DNA of 64,000 nt, from contig CAYLLT010000009.1 of NCBI GenBank assembly GCA_964384465.1, positions 17,746 through 81,745 of the forward strand, in the 5' to 3' direction. The stretch's first letter is position 1; the number at the start of each line of letters is the position of its first letter. The position numbers and the translations under genes were made by a program. The notes under the pieces are model-generated. The model had not been told where the DNA came from, ran no database searches, and saw only the letters and a list, made by a program, of their open reading frames with translations. This document shows positions 24,187-33,454 of the stretch, piece by piece. The stretch comes from CAYLLT01 sp964384465. GTDB taxonomy: Bacteria > Planctomycetota > Phycisphaerae > UBA1845 > PWPN01.

Positions 24187-25308
24187 TTGCCGCTGATCGG
24201 ACATGGCATGGTTGGACTCGCGATGGGGACGGCCACGGCGGCCGATCCGCGCAGTCGGGTAGTGAAAAAATGCTGGATCGGGCTGGCCGTATTCCTGGCA
24301 TACCTGCCGGATTTCCTGGAGTGGGTCGGCCGGTCGATGGGGCTGGAGATGACGCGTTCCGCTCCCGCATCGCTATTTGTGGTAGCGATCTGCATTGCCG
24401 TGCTCCTGCCGGCGATGCGGCTGACGGGGGAAAAGAGCGCGGTCATTCTGGTAGTCGGCGCGGCGGCCGTCCTGTCGCATCTGCTCATGGACATGATTCA
24501 TGGCGGGATTCCGCTGTGGTGGCCGGTGTCCAGCCGGAAAGTGGGGCCGGACTGGCTGCACCTGGGGCCGTCGCGCGGAGTAGAATGCTTCCGCCGAGAG
24601 CTTGTGCTGTTCGGCGGAACACTGGCGGTCGGATTGGCCATCGGCATTGCTCGATGTCGGCCGGGCGCATATTGGTGCGCGATCGTTGGCGGCCTCGTGG
24701 GACTCGCCTGGGCTGCAAGCTGGCTGGATCGTCCGGTATTCGTACTGGCAGGTATCGGCGGCCTCGCAGCGGCGGGGTTGATCGTTTGCCGGACGCTGGT
24801 CGGTCTGCCGTGGCTCTGGCACGCTGTACCACTGCTGCCGTTGCTGTTTATTGCGGGTTCACACCTCTATATCGGACGGGAGGTCCGATTGGGCGATGAG
24901 TTCTGGATGCACGAGGAGTACAGACCGGCACTCGTGCATTACAACCGCAGCCGCCGTTTCATCTCGGTGAGCGGTGAATCGTGCGCGACGCTTTACAAGA
25001 TCGGATACTGTCACTGGATGATGGGGGATGAGGCAGAGGCGCACCGGTTTTATCTGCTCGGGGTCGAGAAGTTTCCAGAGTATTCTTGCTTTTACGAGGG
25101 CCTGGCGGAGGTGTGTCTGTTCGCCAAGAATCCCGTATTGAATCGTCCGCAGGAGGTCTTTGCGTTGACTGACAAACTGGTGGCTACGGCCAGTGGAACG
25201 TGGGAAGCAAGAGTCGCTGCCCGGCTGGTGGCCAAGGCGCGACAGGTGTTAGGATTGCCGCGGAATGAAACGCAACCCGCGGCCGCGGAGAGCACCGTCT
25301 CCGGCTGA
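24187..25308 (+). CDS. YdjM-type membrane metal-dependent hydrolase fused to a TPR-like tail
   Basis: The 373-residue product starts on TTG (MPLIGHGMVGLAMGTA). It shows the YdjM/LexA-binding membrane hydrolase pattern: an early histidine, AYLPDFLEW and LSHLLMDMIHGG, with about six membrane helices to residue 235. The last 130 residues are soluble and TPR-like (RPALVHYNRSRRFI, LYKIGYCHWMMGDEAEAHRF). Proteins of this family are predicted inner-membrane hydrolases of unknown substrate. The fusion to a TPR segment and its place as the first structural gene of a glycan operon are unusual. Starting at the ATG at 24208 would lose the conserved histidine. Confidence 0.75.
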   Translation: MPLIGHGMVGLAMGTATAADPRSRVVKKCWIGLAVFLAYLPDFLEWVGRSMGLEMTRSAPASLFVVAICIAVLLPAMRLTGEKSAVILVVGAAAVLSHLLMDMIHGGIPLWWPVSSRKVGPDWLHLGPSRGVECFRRELVLFGGTLAVGLAIGIARCRPGAYWCAIVGGLVGLAWAASWLDRPVFVLAGIGGLAAAGLIVCRTLVGLPWLWHAVPLLPLLFIAGSHLYIGREVRLGDEFWMHEEYRPALVHYNRSRRFISVSGESCATLYKIGYCHWMMGDEAEAHRFYLLGVEKFPEYSCFYEGLAEVCLFAKNPVLNRPQEVFALTDKLVATASGTWEARVAARLVAKARQVLGLPRNETQPAAAESTVSG

Positions 25309-25328
25309 CAATGACGAGATAGAAATCC

Positions 25329-26279
25329 ATGCAACACGCTGTGGTAACCGGCGCGGCGGGCTTTATCGGCTCGCATTTCTGCGAGGCGTTGCTGGCGGGG
25401 GGCTGGCGAGTGACCGGCATGGACGCGTTCGACACGTTCTATGACCCGGCGGTGAAGCGCCGGAACGTCGCCCAATGCTTGAAGCACGAGCGGTTCGCGC
25501 TGCGCGAGGCGGATATCCGCGATGCGGCGGCGGTCGATCGCGTGCTGGGCGGCGGCGTCGATGCGATCGTGCACCTGGCCGCGCGGGCGGGCGTTCGGCC
25601 CTCCATCGAGCAGCCGCTGTTGTATCAGGATGTGAACGTGCACGGCACGGGCGTGCTGCTGGAGGCGGCCCGCAAGTTCAACATCCCGCGTTTTATTTTC
25701 GCCAGTAGCTCGAGCGTGTACGGCAACAACCGGAAGGTGCCGTTCGCCGAATCGGACAACGTGGATTTCCCCATTTCGCCCTACGCCGCGACGAAGAAGG
25801 CGGGCGAACTGCTCGGTTACACATACCACCACCTCTTCGGGATCAACGTGAGCTGCCTGCGGTTCTTCACCGTCTACGGCCCGCGGCAGCGGCCGGACCT
25901 GGCGATTCATAAGTTCGCGCGGCTGATCGAAGCGGGCAAACCCGTGCCGATGTTCGGGGACGGCAGCATGATGCGGGACTATACCTATATCGACGACATC
26001 GTGGCCGGGGTCATGGCGGCGCTGGAGCGCTGCAACGGCTACAAGATCTACAACCTGGGTAACGCCAGCCCCGTTTCGCTGAGCGACCTGATCGCCGCCA
26101 TCGAGCACGCGCTGGGCAAGAAGGCGACGATTCAAAAATTGCCGCCGCAACCCGGCGACGTCGATCGCACCTTCGCCGACATCACACTCGCTCAAACGGA
26201 ACTGGGATATTCGCCGCGAACAGAGTTTCGCGCCGGCCTGGCCGAATTCGTCAAGTGGCTGCGCCGGCAACAGGATTGA
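25329..26279 (+). CDS. NAD-dependent epimerase, UDP-glucuronate 4-epimerase-like
   Basis: A 316-residue extended SDR. VVTGAAGFIGSHF binds NAD, SSSSVYGNN and SPYAATKKAGE hold the catalytic serine and Tyr-x3-Lys. DTFYDPAVKRRN matches the region that marks UDP-glucuronate 4-epimerases such as CapI. It would make a galacturonate-type nucleotide sugar for the glycan. Substrate assignment is by resemblance only. Confidence 0.88.
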   Translation: MQHAVVTGAAGFIGSHFCEALLAGGWRVTGMDAFDTFYDPAVKRRNVAQCLKHERFALREADIRDAAAVDRVLGGGVDAIVHLAARAGVRPSIEQPLLYQDVNVHGTGVLLEAARKFNIPRFIFASSSSVYGNNRKVPFAESDNVDFPISPYAATKKAGELLGYTYHHLFGINVSCLRFFTVYGPRQRPDLAIHKFARLIEAGKPVPMFGDGSMMRDYTYIDDIVAGVMAALERCNGYKIYNLGNASPVSLSDLIAAIEHALGKKATIQKLPPQPGDVDRTFADITLAQTELGYSPRTEFRAGLAEFVKWLRRQQD

Positions 26280-26286
26280 AGCCCGG

Positions 26287-27849
26287 ATGTCCGAAGAACC
26301 CGCCGTCATGAGCTATGCCCCGCAGGATGCGGGATTCAAGCGCCCCGTCAGCCGGCGGAGGGCGACGCTGTGGAACGCCGTCTTTTCCTACGGCTGGCTG
26401 CTGATGGTGTTCGTGCGGAACCTGGCGCTGGTTCCGCTTTACCTGCGGTTCATCAGTAACACGGAGTTCGGCGGGTGGACGGCGACCGGCGGGGTGCTCG
26501 GTTACATCATGAGCGACTTCGGCGTGCTGGCGGTGCTCGGCCAGCAATCGGCGGCGGCTTACGGTGGGGGGGATCGTGTGCGCCTTCAGCGGCTGGTGGG
26601 GACGGGCTTGGCGATCACGCTGATCCTCTCGGTCATCGTGACGCTCATCGGTTCCGCCATCTGTCCGTTCATCCCGGGCTGGGTACACCTCGGCGGCGAG
26701 GAGGCGACGCGGCTCAAACACGCGCTCCTGATCGTGGCGCTGTCGAACGGATTGAACCTGCTGGTCATGGCGTTTCAGATTGTTCTGCGAAGCCTTCAGC
26801 GGCCGTTCGTGCCGGGATTGATGCGGGTCGGAGCCGAAGCGGCAGGTTTGGGCCTGACCGCGTGGCTGGTATGGATCGGGTGGGGCCTTTACGGCATTGC
26901 CGCGGGGCTGGCCTTTCGGACAGCGGCGATGCTGGCGGGGACGGTGCTGTGCTTCGGCTGGGTTTGGTATCACGAGTTGTCGCTGCACCTGCACTGGGCA
27001 TGGGATGAAATTGCGGGCCTATGGCGTTTATCCGCATCCCAGTTTCTGACCTCGCTGGCCAACCTGCTGCGGACGGACATCGACAAACTCATCGTCGGCG
27101 TGATCATGGGGCCGGCGATCGCGCTCGTGTACACCTTGACGGTGCGGGCGCACGACATGGTGCGAATGCTGGTGGATTATCTGGGGATCTCGACGATTCC
27201 GTCGCTATCGCATCTGCATGGCGAGCAGCGCAGCGAACGTTTCGGGCAGATTGTTCTCGTGCTGGCCCGCGTGCTGATCACGTGTGCGGTGGGGGGGATG
27301 ATCGGGGTGCTGGTGTTCAACCGCTGGTTCATGACCCTGTGGGTCGGCGCGGACCAGTTTGGCGGCATGAGCCTGACGGCCATCATGTGTGTGTATGGCG
27401 TGCTCTACTTCGTCTGGCACATCATCTACATCAGCCTCCAGGCGATGGGCGAATTTCCGAAGATGTCCCGGCTGGTGTGGATCGAACTGGGGCTGAGGAT
27501 TCCGCTGGCGGTCCTGCTGATCTGGGCGTTTGGGCTGGTAGGGGCGCCGGTGGCGGCGGTGGTGGCAATTACGGCAGGGATCTTATGGGGTTTCCGGCGG
27601 GTATTTGGTGAACTGTTGCGGCTCGATCGAGGTGAACTGGGGCGCGTGGCGGGCGACCTGCTGAGCGTGGCGGCGGCGCCGATCGTAGCGGGGCTGATCT
27701 TCTGGCGGCTACCAAAAGCCGCGGGCTGGCTCGGCTTCACCTTTGAAGTGGCCGGTTTCGTTGTGGTCAGCGCCGCACTGATTGCGGTGTTGAAGCCGGC
27801 GTTGATGCGGAATTTGTTGAAGCGAACGCCGATCGCGGCGGGGGCGTAA
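26287..27849 (+). CDS. Wzx-type polysaccharide flippase
   Basis: A 520-residue membrane protein with about 12-14 hydrophobic helices and the MATE/MVF fold pattern of Wzx/RfbX exporters. It should flip undecaprenyl-linked repeat units across the inner membrane. It lies seven bases after the epimerase gene and before GDP-mannose dehydratase. Together with the Wzy-like protein encoded at 35586 it indicates a Wzx/Wzy-type assembly route. Confidence 0.85.
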   Translation: MSEEPAVMSYAPQDAGFKRPVSRRRATLWNAVFSYGWLLMVFVRNLALVPLYLRFISNTEFGGWTATGGVLGYIMSDFGVLAVLGQQSAAAYGGGDRVRLQRLVGTGLAITLILSVIVTLIGSAICPFIPGWVHLGGEEATRLKHALLIVALSNGLNLLVMAFQIVLRSLQRPFVPGLMRVGAEAAGLGLTAWLVWIGWGLYGIAAGLAFRTAAMLAGTVLCFGWVWYHELSLHLHWAWDEIAGLWRLSASQFLTSLANLLRTDIDKLIVGVIMGPAIALVYTLTVRAHDMVRMLVDYLGISTIPSLSHLHGEQRSERFGQIVLVLARVLITCAVGGMIGVLVFNRWFMTLWVGADQFGGMSLTAIMCVYGVLYFVWHIIYISLQAMGEFPKMSRLVWIELGLRIPLAVLLIWAFGLVGAPVAAVVAITAGILWGFRRVFGELLRLDRGELGRVAGDLLSVAAAPIVAGLIFWRLPKAAGWLGFTFEVAGFVVVSAALIAVLKPALMRNLLKRTPIAAGA

Positions 27850-27889
27850 GCGTCATGCAAATCGCTCGACACGCGTGCGGAGGCATTTC

Positions 27890-29038
27890 CTGAAAAAAGC
27901 ACTAATTACAGGTATCACCGGCCAGGACGGCTCCTATCTGGCGGAGTGGCTGCTCTCGAAGGACTACGAAGTCCACGGGATCATCCGCCGGGCGAGCAGC
28001 TTCAACACGCAGAGGATCGATCACATTTACGTCGATCCGCATACGCCCGGCGCGCGGCTGTTCCTTCATTACGGCGACCTCTCCGATTCGGGTGTCATCA
28101 GCGAGATCATCTGGAACATTCAGCCGGACGAGATATACCATCTCGGAGCGCAGTCGCACGTCCGCATCTCGTTTGAGGAACCGGAGTTCACCGGCAACGT
28201 GACGGGGATGAGCACGACGCGGCTGCTGGAGGCGATCCGCCGCAGCCGGACGAAGACGCGGTTCTACCAGGCGTCATCGTCGGAGATTTTCGGCGAGTCG
28301 CCGCCGCCGCAGAACGAGACGACCGAATTTCGCCCCCGCAGCCCGTATGGCGTGGCCAAGCTTTACGCGCACTGGATGACCGCGAATTACCGGCAGGCGT
28401 ACGGGCTGTTCGCCTGCAACGGGATTCTGTTCAATCATGAGAGCCCGCGGCGGGGCGAAACCTTCGTGACCCGGAAGATCACGCGGGCGATCGCGGGCAT
28501 CCTGCGCGGCACACAGAAGCATCTGTACATCGGAAATCTCGACGCCCGGCGCGACTGGGGCTTTGCGCCCGAGTATGTCGAAGCCATGTGGCTCATGCTT
28601 CAGCAGGAGCAGCCGGATGATTACGTGATCGGGACGGGGCAGAGCCATGCCGTGCGCGAGTACGTCGAGCGGGCGTTAAGTTATGTGGGCGTCGAGATCG
28701 AGTGGCGGGGTCAGGGCGTTGATGAGCGCGGCGTCGTTGGTAGTGTTACACCGAGCTGGCATGAGGCGCTCAAACCCGGCCAGGCGGTGGTCGTGATCGA
28801 TCCGAGATATTTCCGGCCGGCTGAAGTGGATGTTCTACAGGCGGACATCACCAAAGCGAAACAGCATCTCGGATGGGAGCCGCGGACGAGCTTTGCCGAA
28901 CTGATCAAGATCATGTGCGATTACGACATGAAGCTGGCCGGACTGGAGCCGCCGGGAGAGGGGATCGCGCTCTCCAAACGGAAGGGCTTCGGTTACACCA
29001 ATCACGATCTGACGTTCGATGGCAGAAGATCAATTTAG
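27890..29038 (+). CDS. gmd: GDP-mannose 4,6-dehydratase
   Basis: The enzyme converts GDP-mannose to GDP-4-keto-6-deoxymannose, the first step to GDP-fucose, rhamnose or perosamine. It has ALITGITGQDGSYLAEWLL, HGIIRRASSFNT, SSSEIFGE and SPYGVAKLYAHW (Tyr-x3-Lys). The frame is open from a GTG at 27875. However, GGAGG at 27879-27883 lies six bases before a CTG at 27890, and starting there gives the LKKALITG terminus that matches family members. I therefore mark the CTG. The 3' end overlaps the next gene by 20 bases. No GDP-fucose synthase is visible nearby. Confidence 0.9.
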   Translation: MKKALITGITGQDGSYLAEWLLSKDYEVHGIIRRASSFNTQRIDHIYVDPHTPGARLFLHYGDLSDSGVISEIIWNIQPDEIYHLGAQSHVRISFEEPEFTGNVTGMSTTRLLEAIRRSRTKTRFYQASSSEIFGESPPPQNETTEFRPRSPYGVAKLYAHWMTANYRQAYGLFACNGILFNHESPRRGETFVTRKITRAIAGILRGTQKHLYIGNLDARRDWGFAPEYVEAMWLMLQQEQPDDYVIGTGQSHAVREYVERALSYVGVEIEWRGQGVDERGVVGSVTPSWHEALKPGQAVVVIDPRYFRPAEVDVLQADITKAKQHLGWEPRTSFAELIKIMCDYDMKLAGLEPPGEGIALSKRKGFGYTNHDLTFDGRRSI

Positions 29039-29891
29039 CCGGCCCCGCAGAATCATCATCAATGCCGATGATTTCGGCTATTCGTCGGCGATCAACCGGG
29101 CGATCCTCACCGCGTTTCAGGAGGGACTCATCTCCAGCACAACGATCATGGCCAATATGCCGGGGTTTGAAGAAGCCTGTGCGATGGCGAAGCAGCACGA
29201 CCTTAACAGGAAGATCGGCGTGCATCTGAATCTGACCGAAGGGCCGCCGCTGACCCACGGTATTCGCCGATGCCCGCGTTTCTGCGATGCCGATGGGCGA
29301 TTCCGCGAATCCGGCTTGAAGCGGCCCATCTTTCGGCTATCCACAGCGGAGAAGGCCGCGGTGGAGGAAGAGCTGAGATCGCAGATTCAGCACGTCATCG
29401 ACGGCGGCATCCAACCGACGCATTTCGATTCGCACCATCACGTGCATACGGAATGGCCGATCGGGGCGATCGTGATCCGGCTAGCGAAACAGTTCGGCGT
29501 GCCGGCCGTGCGGTTGTCGGCGAACTTTCGCCGGAACGCATCGCTTCTGAAGCGCGTCTACAAGGCGATGTACAACCGGCGGGTGGCGCGGCATGGGCTG
29601 GCGAAGACGCGGTATTTCGGAGCGCTCGCGGATTTTGAATGTGTCGCGGGAAAGACGGGAGATGTGGAGGCGATGGTGCATCCGAAAACGGGCAGCAATG
29701 GCGAGATCGTGGACATAGTGATTCGGGACGATTTTGCGGGATTTGTGCACAGACTCGGGATTCAGGAGTCGCTGTGCGGTTACGCCGTGTATGGGTATGA
29801 GATTGTTTCGCATATGGAGTGCGTCGCCAGCGGCGGCGCTTTGGCTGGCAGCGAGGACGCTTCGGGCAGAGAAAAGACTTTCCGGCGTTAG
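29019..29891 (+). CDS. YdjC/ChbG-family carbohydrate deacetylase with repeat-encoded tail
   Basis: The domain (about residues 1-264) has IINADDFGYSSAINRAI, VGVHLNLTEGPP and THFDSHHHVHTEWP, the metal-binding motifs of YdjC deacetylases, which remove acetyl groups from N-acetyl sugars. The last 26 codons, from HMECVASGG, are read from the family B palindromic repeat at 29811-29946, and the stop lies inside it. The gene's original end was probably replaced by the repeat. It overlaps gmd by 20 bases. Confidence 0.85.
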   Translation: MAEDQFSRPRRIIINADDFGYSSAINRAILTAFQEGLISSTTIMANMPGFEEACAMAKQHDLNRKIGVHLNLTEGPPLTHGIRRCPRFCDADGRFRESGLKRPIFRLSTAEKAAVEEELRSQIQHVIDGGIQPTHFDSHHHVHTEWPIGAIVIRLAKQFGVPAVRLSANFRRNASLLKRVYKAMYNRRVARHGLAKTRYFGALADFECVAGKTGDVEAMVHPKTGSNGEIVDIVIRDDFAGFVHRLGIQESLCGYAVYGYEIVSHMECVASGGALAGSEDASGREKTFRR

Positions 29892-29946
29892 AGTCGCAAA
29901 GCGGCCCGCGCAAAGCCAAAGCGGCGTCGCGGCCGCCGCACTCCAT
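29811..29946. repeat. Palindromic repeat, family B copy 2
   Basis: The left arm CATATGGAGTGCGTCGCCAG, continuing to TTTGGCT, is inverted at the right as AGCCAAAGCGGCG up to CGCACTCCAT. It matches the inner palindrome at 23010-23138. It overlaps the end of the YdjC gene and runs to 28 bases before the next glycosyltransferase start. Confidence 0.85.
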
Positions 29947-29973
29947 AAAGGCAGACTTCCCGTTTACTCCCCA

Positions 29974-31236
29974 ATGCGTTGTGTGAAGAAATACCTCGGG
30001 GTTTTTGCTACGCATCCGATTCAATACTCGGTGCCGCTCTGGCGAAAGCTGGCGGCGCGGGATGATGTACGCGTACACGTCTGGTATGCGAACGATTTCT
30101 CGCTACGGCCGACGGTGGACCGGGAGTTCGGCATCCCGGTGAAGTGGGATGTGCCGCTGCTGGAGGGGTATCCCAGTTCGTTCATGAAGAATGTCGCGCG
30201 AAAGCCGGGGACCGCGCATGGGTTCTGGTGCGTGAACTGTCCGGAGATCGCGGGGATCATCCGCGACGAACCGCTGGATGCGATTCTGATAGCGGGATAT
30301 TCGCGATATTTCGAGTGGCAGGTGCTGCGGGCGGCGCGACGCAAGCGCATCCCGGTGATGCTCCGCGGCGATTCACGCGAGGGGGCGGGCGTCCGCAAGC
30401 GCTGGCTGTTCGAGACGACGCGCTGGTGCATTCTGCGGTATCTCGTCTATGACCGCATGGCGATCGGCCTGGCCGTGGGGCAGTACATGCGGCGGCACTT
30501 CGCGCGGCACGGGCTGGCGGACTCGCAAATCGTCATGAGTCCGCACTGCATTGACGACGATCTGTTTGAGGGGCAGCGGCGGACGTTCGGGCCGATGCGC
30601 GATCAGATTCGCGACGAGCTGGGGATTCCGCGCGACGCCTTCGTGGTGCTGTTCTGCGCTAAGTTTGTGCCGGTCAAGCAGCCGCTGCTGCTGCCGGAGG
30701 CGATGTCGCACATGCGGAACCGCAAGCAGGCGTGGGCGATCGTGGTCGGCGAAGGCGAGATGCGGCCGCAGATCGAGGGAGCGTATCGTTCGGCCATCGG
30801 CGATCGGGCGAAGCTCGTCGGGTTCATCAACCAGAGCCGGCTGGGACGCTATTATGCGGCCAGCGATGTCTTCGCGATGACGTCGCACAAGGAGACGTGG
30901 GGGCTGGTGATCAATGAGGCGATGATCATGGGCACGCCGGTGGTGATGTCCAATAAGCTCGGCTGCCGCGAGGACCTGCTGGTCGAAGGCAAGACGGCCA
31001 TAAGTTTCCCCTTCGATCAGCCGGCGGCGCTCGCGGCTGTGCTGGACCGGCTGATGGAGAATCCAGAGTTGCGAGCGCAACTTTCCGCCGGCGCTCGCGA
31101 GCACATTCGGATGTACAGCCCAGACGCGGCGGTGGAGGGAATCGTCGAGGGCATGCGCCGCGCGTGCAAGGGTCCGTGGCCGGCGGGCACGCCATCCCCA
31201 GCGAGACGCGCACTTCCGGAGGGGGCGTCGGCCTGA
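29974..31236 (+). CDS. Glycosyltransferase family 4 (GT-B)
   Basis: A 420-residue GT-B enzyme. The N-terminus is FATHPIQYSVPLWRKLA. The C-terminal domain has VLFCAKFVPVKQP, IVVGEGEMRP, GFINQSRLGRYYAASDVF and the E-x7-E motif in KETWGLVINEAMIMG. It transfers a sugar from a nucleotide donor in assembly of the repeat unit. An upstream frame from 29734 reads the repeat DNA, so the ATG at 29974 is the start. It is similar in layout to the next gene, with which it shares the HPIQY start, so they may be old duplicates. Confidence 0.9.
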   Translation: MRCVKKYLGVFATHPIQYSVPLWRKLAARDDVRVHVWYANDFSLRPTVDREFGIPVKWDVPLLEGYPSSFMKNVARKPGTAHGFWCVNCPEIAGIIRDEPLDAILIAGYSRYFEWQVLRAARRKRIPVMLRGDSREGAGVRKRWLFETTRWCILRYLVYDRMAIGLAVGQYMRRHFARHGLADSQIVMSPHCIDDDLFEGQRRTFGPMRDQIRDELGIPRDAFVVLFCAKFVPVKQPLLLPEAMSHMRNRKQAWAIVVGEGEMRPQIEGAYRSAIGDRAKLVGFINQSRLGRYYAASDVFAMTSHKETWGLVINEAMIMGTPVVMSNKLGCREDLLVEGKTAISFPFDQPAALAAVLDRLMENPELRAQLSAGAREHIRMYSPDAAVEGIVEGMRRACKGPWPAGTPSPARRALPEGASA

Positions 31237-31246
31237 ATGCCCGACC

Positions 31247-32443
31247 ATGAAGATCGCCTGTTTCGTTTCGCATCCGATCCAGTATTTTGCACCCTTATGG
31301 AAGGAAGTGTCCCGCCGGCCGGGCGTCGAGTTGAAGGTGTTCTATTACAGCCAGCACGCGCTGCGGGGATCGCGCGATCCCGAATTCGGAATCAACCTGG
31401 CATGGGACATCGATCTGCTCGACGGCTATGCGTACGAATTCCTGCCGCGGCAGTGGCCGACAACGGACCCGAACGATTACAGCCAGAAGGGCCTGAACAA
31501 GCATCTCGTGCGGAGGCTTCGCGAGGGATGGGATATCGCGTACGTGTGCGGCTACATGCACCTGAACAACTGGTTGATCGCGGCGGCGTGCGGTTGGCTC
31601 GGCATCCCGCTGCTGTGCCAGAACGACGTGAGCCTGCTGACCGAGCGGGACAAGAACAGGCTCAAGCTGCTGGTCAAGCAGCTCATCGTACGCGGGTTCT
31701 TTCGCACATGCAGCGGGTTCCTGGCGGTGGGGGACCACAGCCGTGATTATTTCATGCACTACGGTGCTTCCGCGAGAACGATTCACTTCTGCCCGTATGT
31801 CGTGGATGTCGAGCGGTTCCGGCGGACGGCGGAGTCGGCCACGGCGGCACAGCGGGAGGAAGTCCTGAAGAAATACGCCATACCGGCGAACAAACGGCTG
31901 GTGCTGTTTTCCGGCAAGCTTATTCCACGGAAGCGGCCGTTGGATCTGGTCGCGGCCCTGATGCGGCTTGGCCGGGACGATGTCGTCGGGGTGTTCATCG
32001 GTGAGGGAGAACTGCGCAGCGAGATCGAGCGGCTGGGGAAGGATCGAGTGGTCGTGACGGGGTTTGTGAACCAGCGGGAGATACCGTTGCTGCTGAGTCT
32101 GGGAACGCTGCTGGTGCTGCCGTCATCCTATGAAGCGTACGGGATCGCGGTGACCGAGGCGCTGAGTCTGGGCGTGCCGGCGGTGGTGAGCGATCGGTGC
32201 GGGTGTTACGGGCCGAACGGCATACTCCGCGACGGCGAGACAGGTCTGCTCTACTCCTGCGGCAACGTCGAACAGTTGGCACAGCGAATCAACTATATGC
32301 TGAACAACGATGAACTGCGTGAACGCATGGGCCGGCGGGGACGCGAAATCTCGGAGAACATGTCGCCGGCGGCTGTAGCGGACACGCTCGTGGAGGCGGC
32401 GGAACAGGCGGCGAAAACCTCACGCCGGGCGAGATTGAGATGA
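31247..32443 (+). CDS. Glycosyltransferase family 4
   Basis: A 398-residue GT-B enzyme, FVSHPIQYFAPLWKEVS at the N-terminus. LVLFSGKLIPRKRP, GVFIGEGELRSEI, VTGFVNQREIP and EAYGIAVTEALSLG form the donor-site domain. Its 3' end overlaps the next start by four bases. The acceptor and sugar are unknown. Confidence 0.9.
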   Translation: MKIACFVSHPIQYFAPLWKEVSRRPGVELKVFYYSQHALRGSRDPEFGINLAWDIDLLDGYAYEFLPRQWPTTDPNDYSQKGLNKHLVRRLREGWDIAYVCGYMHLNNWLIAAACGWLGIPLLCQNDVSLLTERDKNRLKLLVKQLIVRGFFRTCSGFLAVGDHSRDYFMHYGASARTIHFCPYVVDVERFRRTAESATAAQREEVLKKYAIPANKRLVLFSGKLIPRKRPLDLVAALMRLGRDDVVGVFIGEGELRSEIERLGKDRVVVTGFVNQREIPLLLSLGTLLVLPSSYEAYGIAVTEALSLGVPAVVSDRCGCYGPNGILRDGETGLLYSCGNVEQLAQRINYMLNNDELRERMGRRGREISENMSPAAVADTLVEAAEQAAKTSRRARLR

Positions 32444-33396
32444 GCGTCGAACTGGAAATAGCTTCCGATCGGCTGCGAGGGTTACTCGATGATCCGGCTT
32501 TGGTTCAGGCGGGTGCGTGGCTGTCGGGCTATTTCAAGTTTCAGCCGGATGCACCGGTGAGTCTGCCGATTCCGGTCGCGGGCGTACAGGATCGTTGCAC
32601 CGATGTGCGGACGCCGGACTGGCCGTACGGGACGAACGGCGACGCGAGCCGGCGGGCGCTGGCGCGCTTCGCAGAGGCGGGGTTGCTGCAAGGATCTTGC
32701 GAAACCTATCGACAAACCGATCAGGGAAAAAAAGCCCTGAGTCTCTTTTCACTCTATCATCTGCGCAATGCGGAAAACCTGGCGGTGCGTTTCCCGCAAT
32801 TGTCGGCGGCGGTCTCGGGAAAGCGCGTCCTCGATGCGGGCTGCGGTCTGGCGGCCTATACCCTGCTGCTTCACAGGATGGGGGCACGCGCGGTGTTCGC
32901 CCTGGATTATTCAGAGGATCATGTGAATCTTTCACGCTGGATTGCGCGATGCCTGAACGGCGATGGGATTCATTTTCTTCGCGGATCGGTTGAAGGTTTG
33001 CCGCTGCCGGCGGCGGCGGTGGACCTGGTTTTCTGCCGGGTGGTGTTGTCGCTGGTGCATCATGGGCGAACGGTTTCGGAATTCGCGCGGGTGCTCGCGC
33101 CGGGGGGGCGGGCGCTGCTGATGATGCATGGTCCGAGTTTTTTCTGGCATCACCTGTGGGCGGGGCTGCGCTCGCGGCGTTTCAGCAACGCGTTCGTGGG
33201 GCTGGCGGGCTTGCTGGGCGGACTGGCATTCGATCTGGCCGGTAAAGAGCCGCTCTGGAAGGGGCGGAATCGCTCGTTCTACATGGGGTATGAGCGGCGG
33301 AAACCATTTCAACGTCTTCTGGATCGCAACGGGTTAATAATGGAGAGTTGGGAGAATGGCGAGCCCAAGCCGTATGTGTGGGTGAGAAAACCTTAA
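32440..33396 (+). CDS. SAM-dependent methyltransferase (class I)
   Basis: The 318-residue protein has the Rossmann motif I VLDAGCGLAAYTLLLHRMG, then FALDYSEDHV and FLRGSVEGLPLPAAAVDLVF, which are typical of type 11 methyltransferases. It probably methylates a sugar of the glycan. ATGA overlap with the previous gene indicates the same operon. About 110 N-terminal residues precede the fold and are unassigned. Confidence 0.85.
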   Translation: MSVELEIASDRLRGLLDDPALVQAGAWLSGYFKFQPDAPVSLPIPVAGVQDRCTDVRTPDWPYGTNGDASRRALARFAEAGLLQGSCETYRQTDQGKKALSLFSLYHLRNAENLAVRFPQLSAAVSGKRVLDAGCGLAAYTLLLHRMGARAVFALDYSEDHVNLSRWIARCLNGDGIHFLRGSVEGLPLPAAAVDLVFCRVVLSLVHHGRTVSEFARVLAPGGRALLMMHGPSFFWHHLWAGLRSRRFSNAFVGLAGLLGGLAFDLAGKEPLWKGRNRSFYMGYERRKPFQRLLDRNGLIMESWENGEPKPYVWVRKP

Positions 33397-33401
33397 CCCT
33401 G

Positions 33402-33449
33402 CACGGGCGAGACGCCCGTGCCACACACACCGGCGTGACGCCGGTGCCA
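33402..33449. repeat. Two tandem GC hairpins
   Basis: CACGGGCGAGACGCCCGTG (33402-33420) and CACCGGCGTGACGCCGGTG (33428-33446) are each followed by CCACA. The first shares arms with the hairpin at 1895-1913. The unit sits in the 58-base gap between the methyltransferase and the deacetylase genes. Confidence 0.75.
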
Positions 33450-33454
33450 CAATC

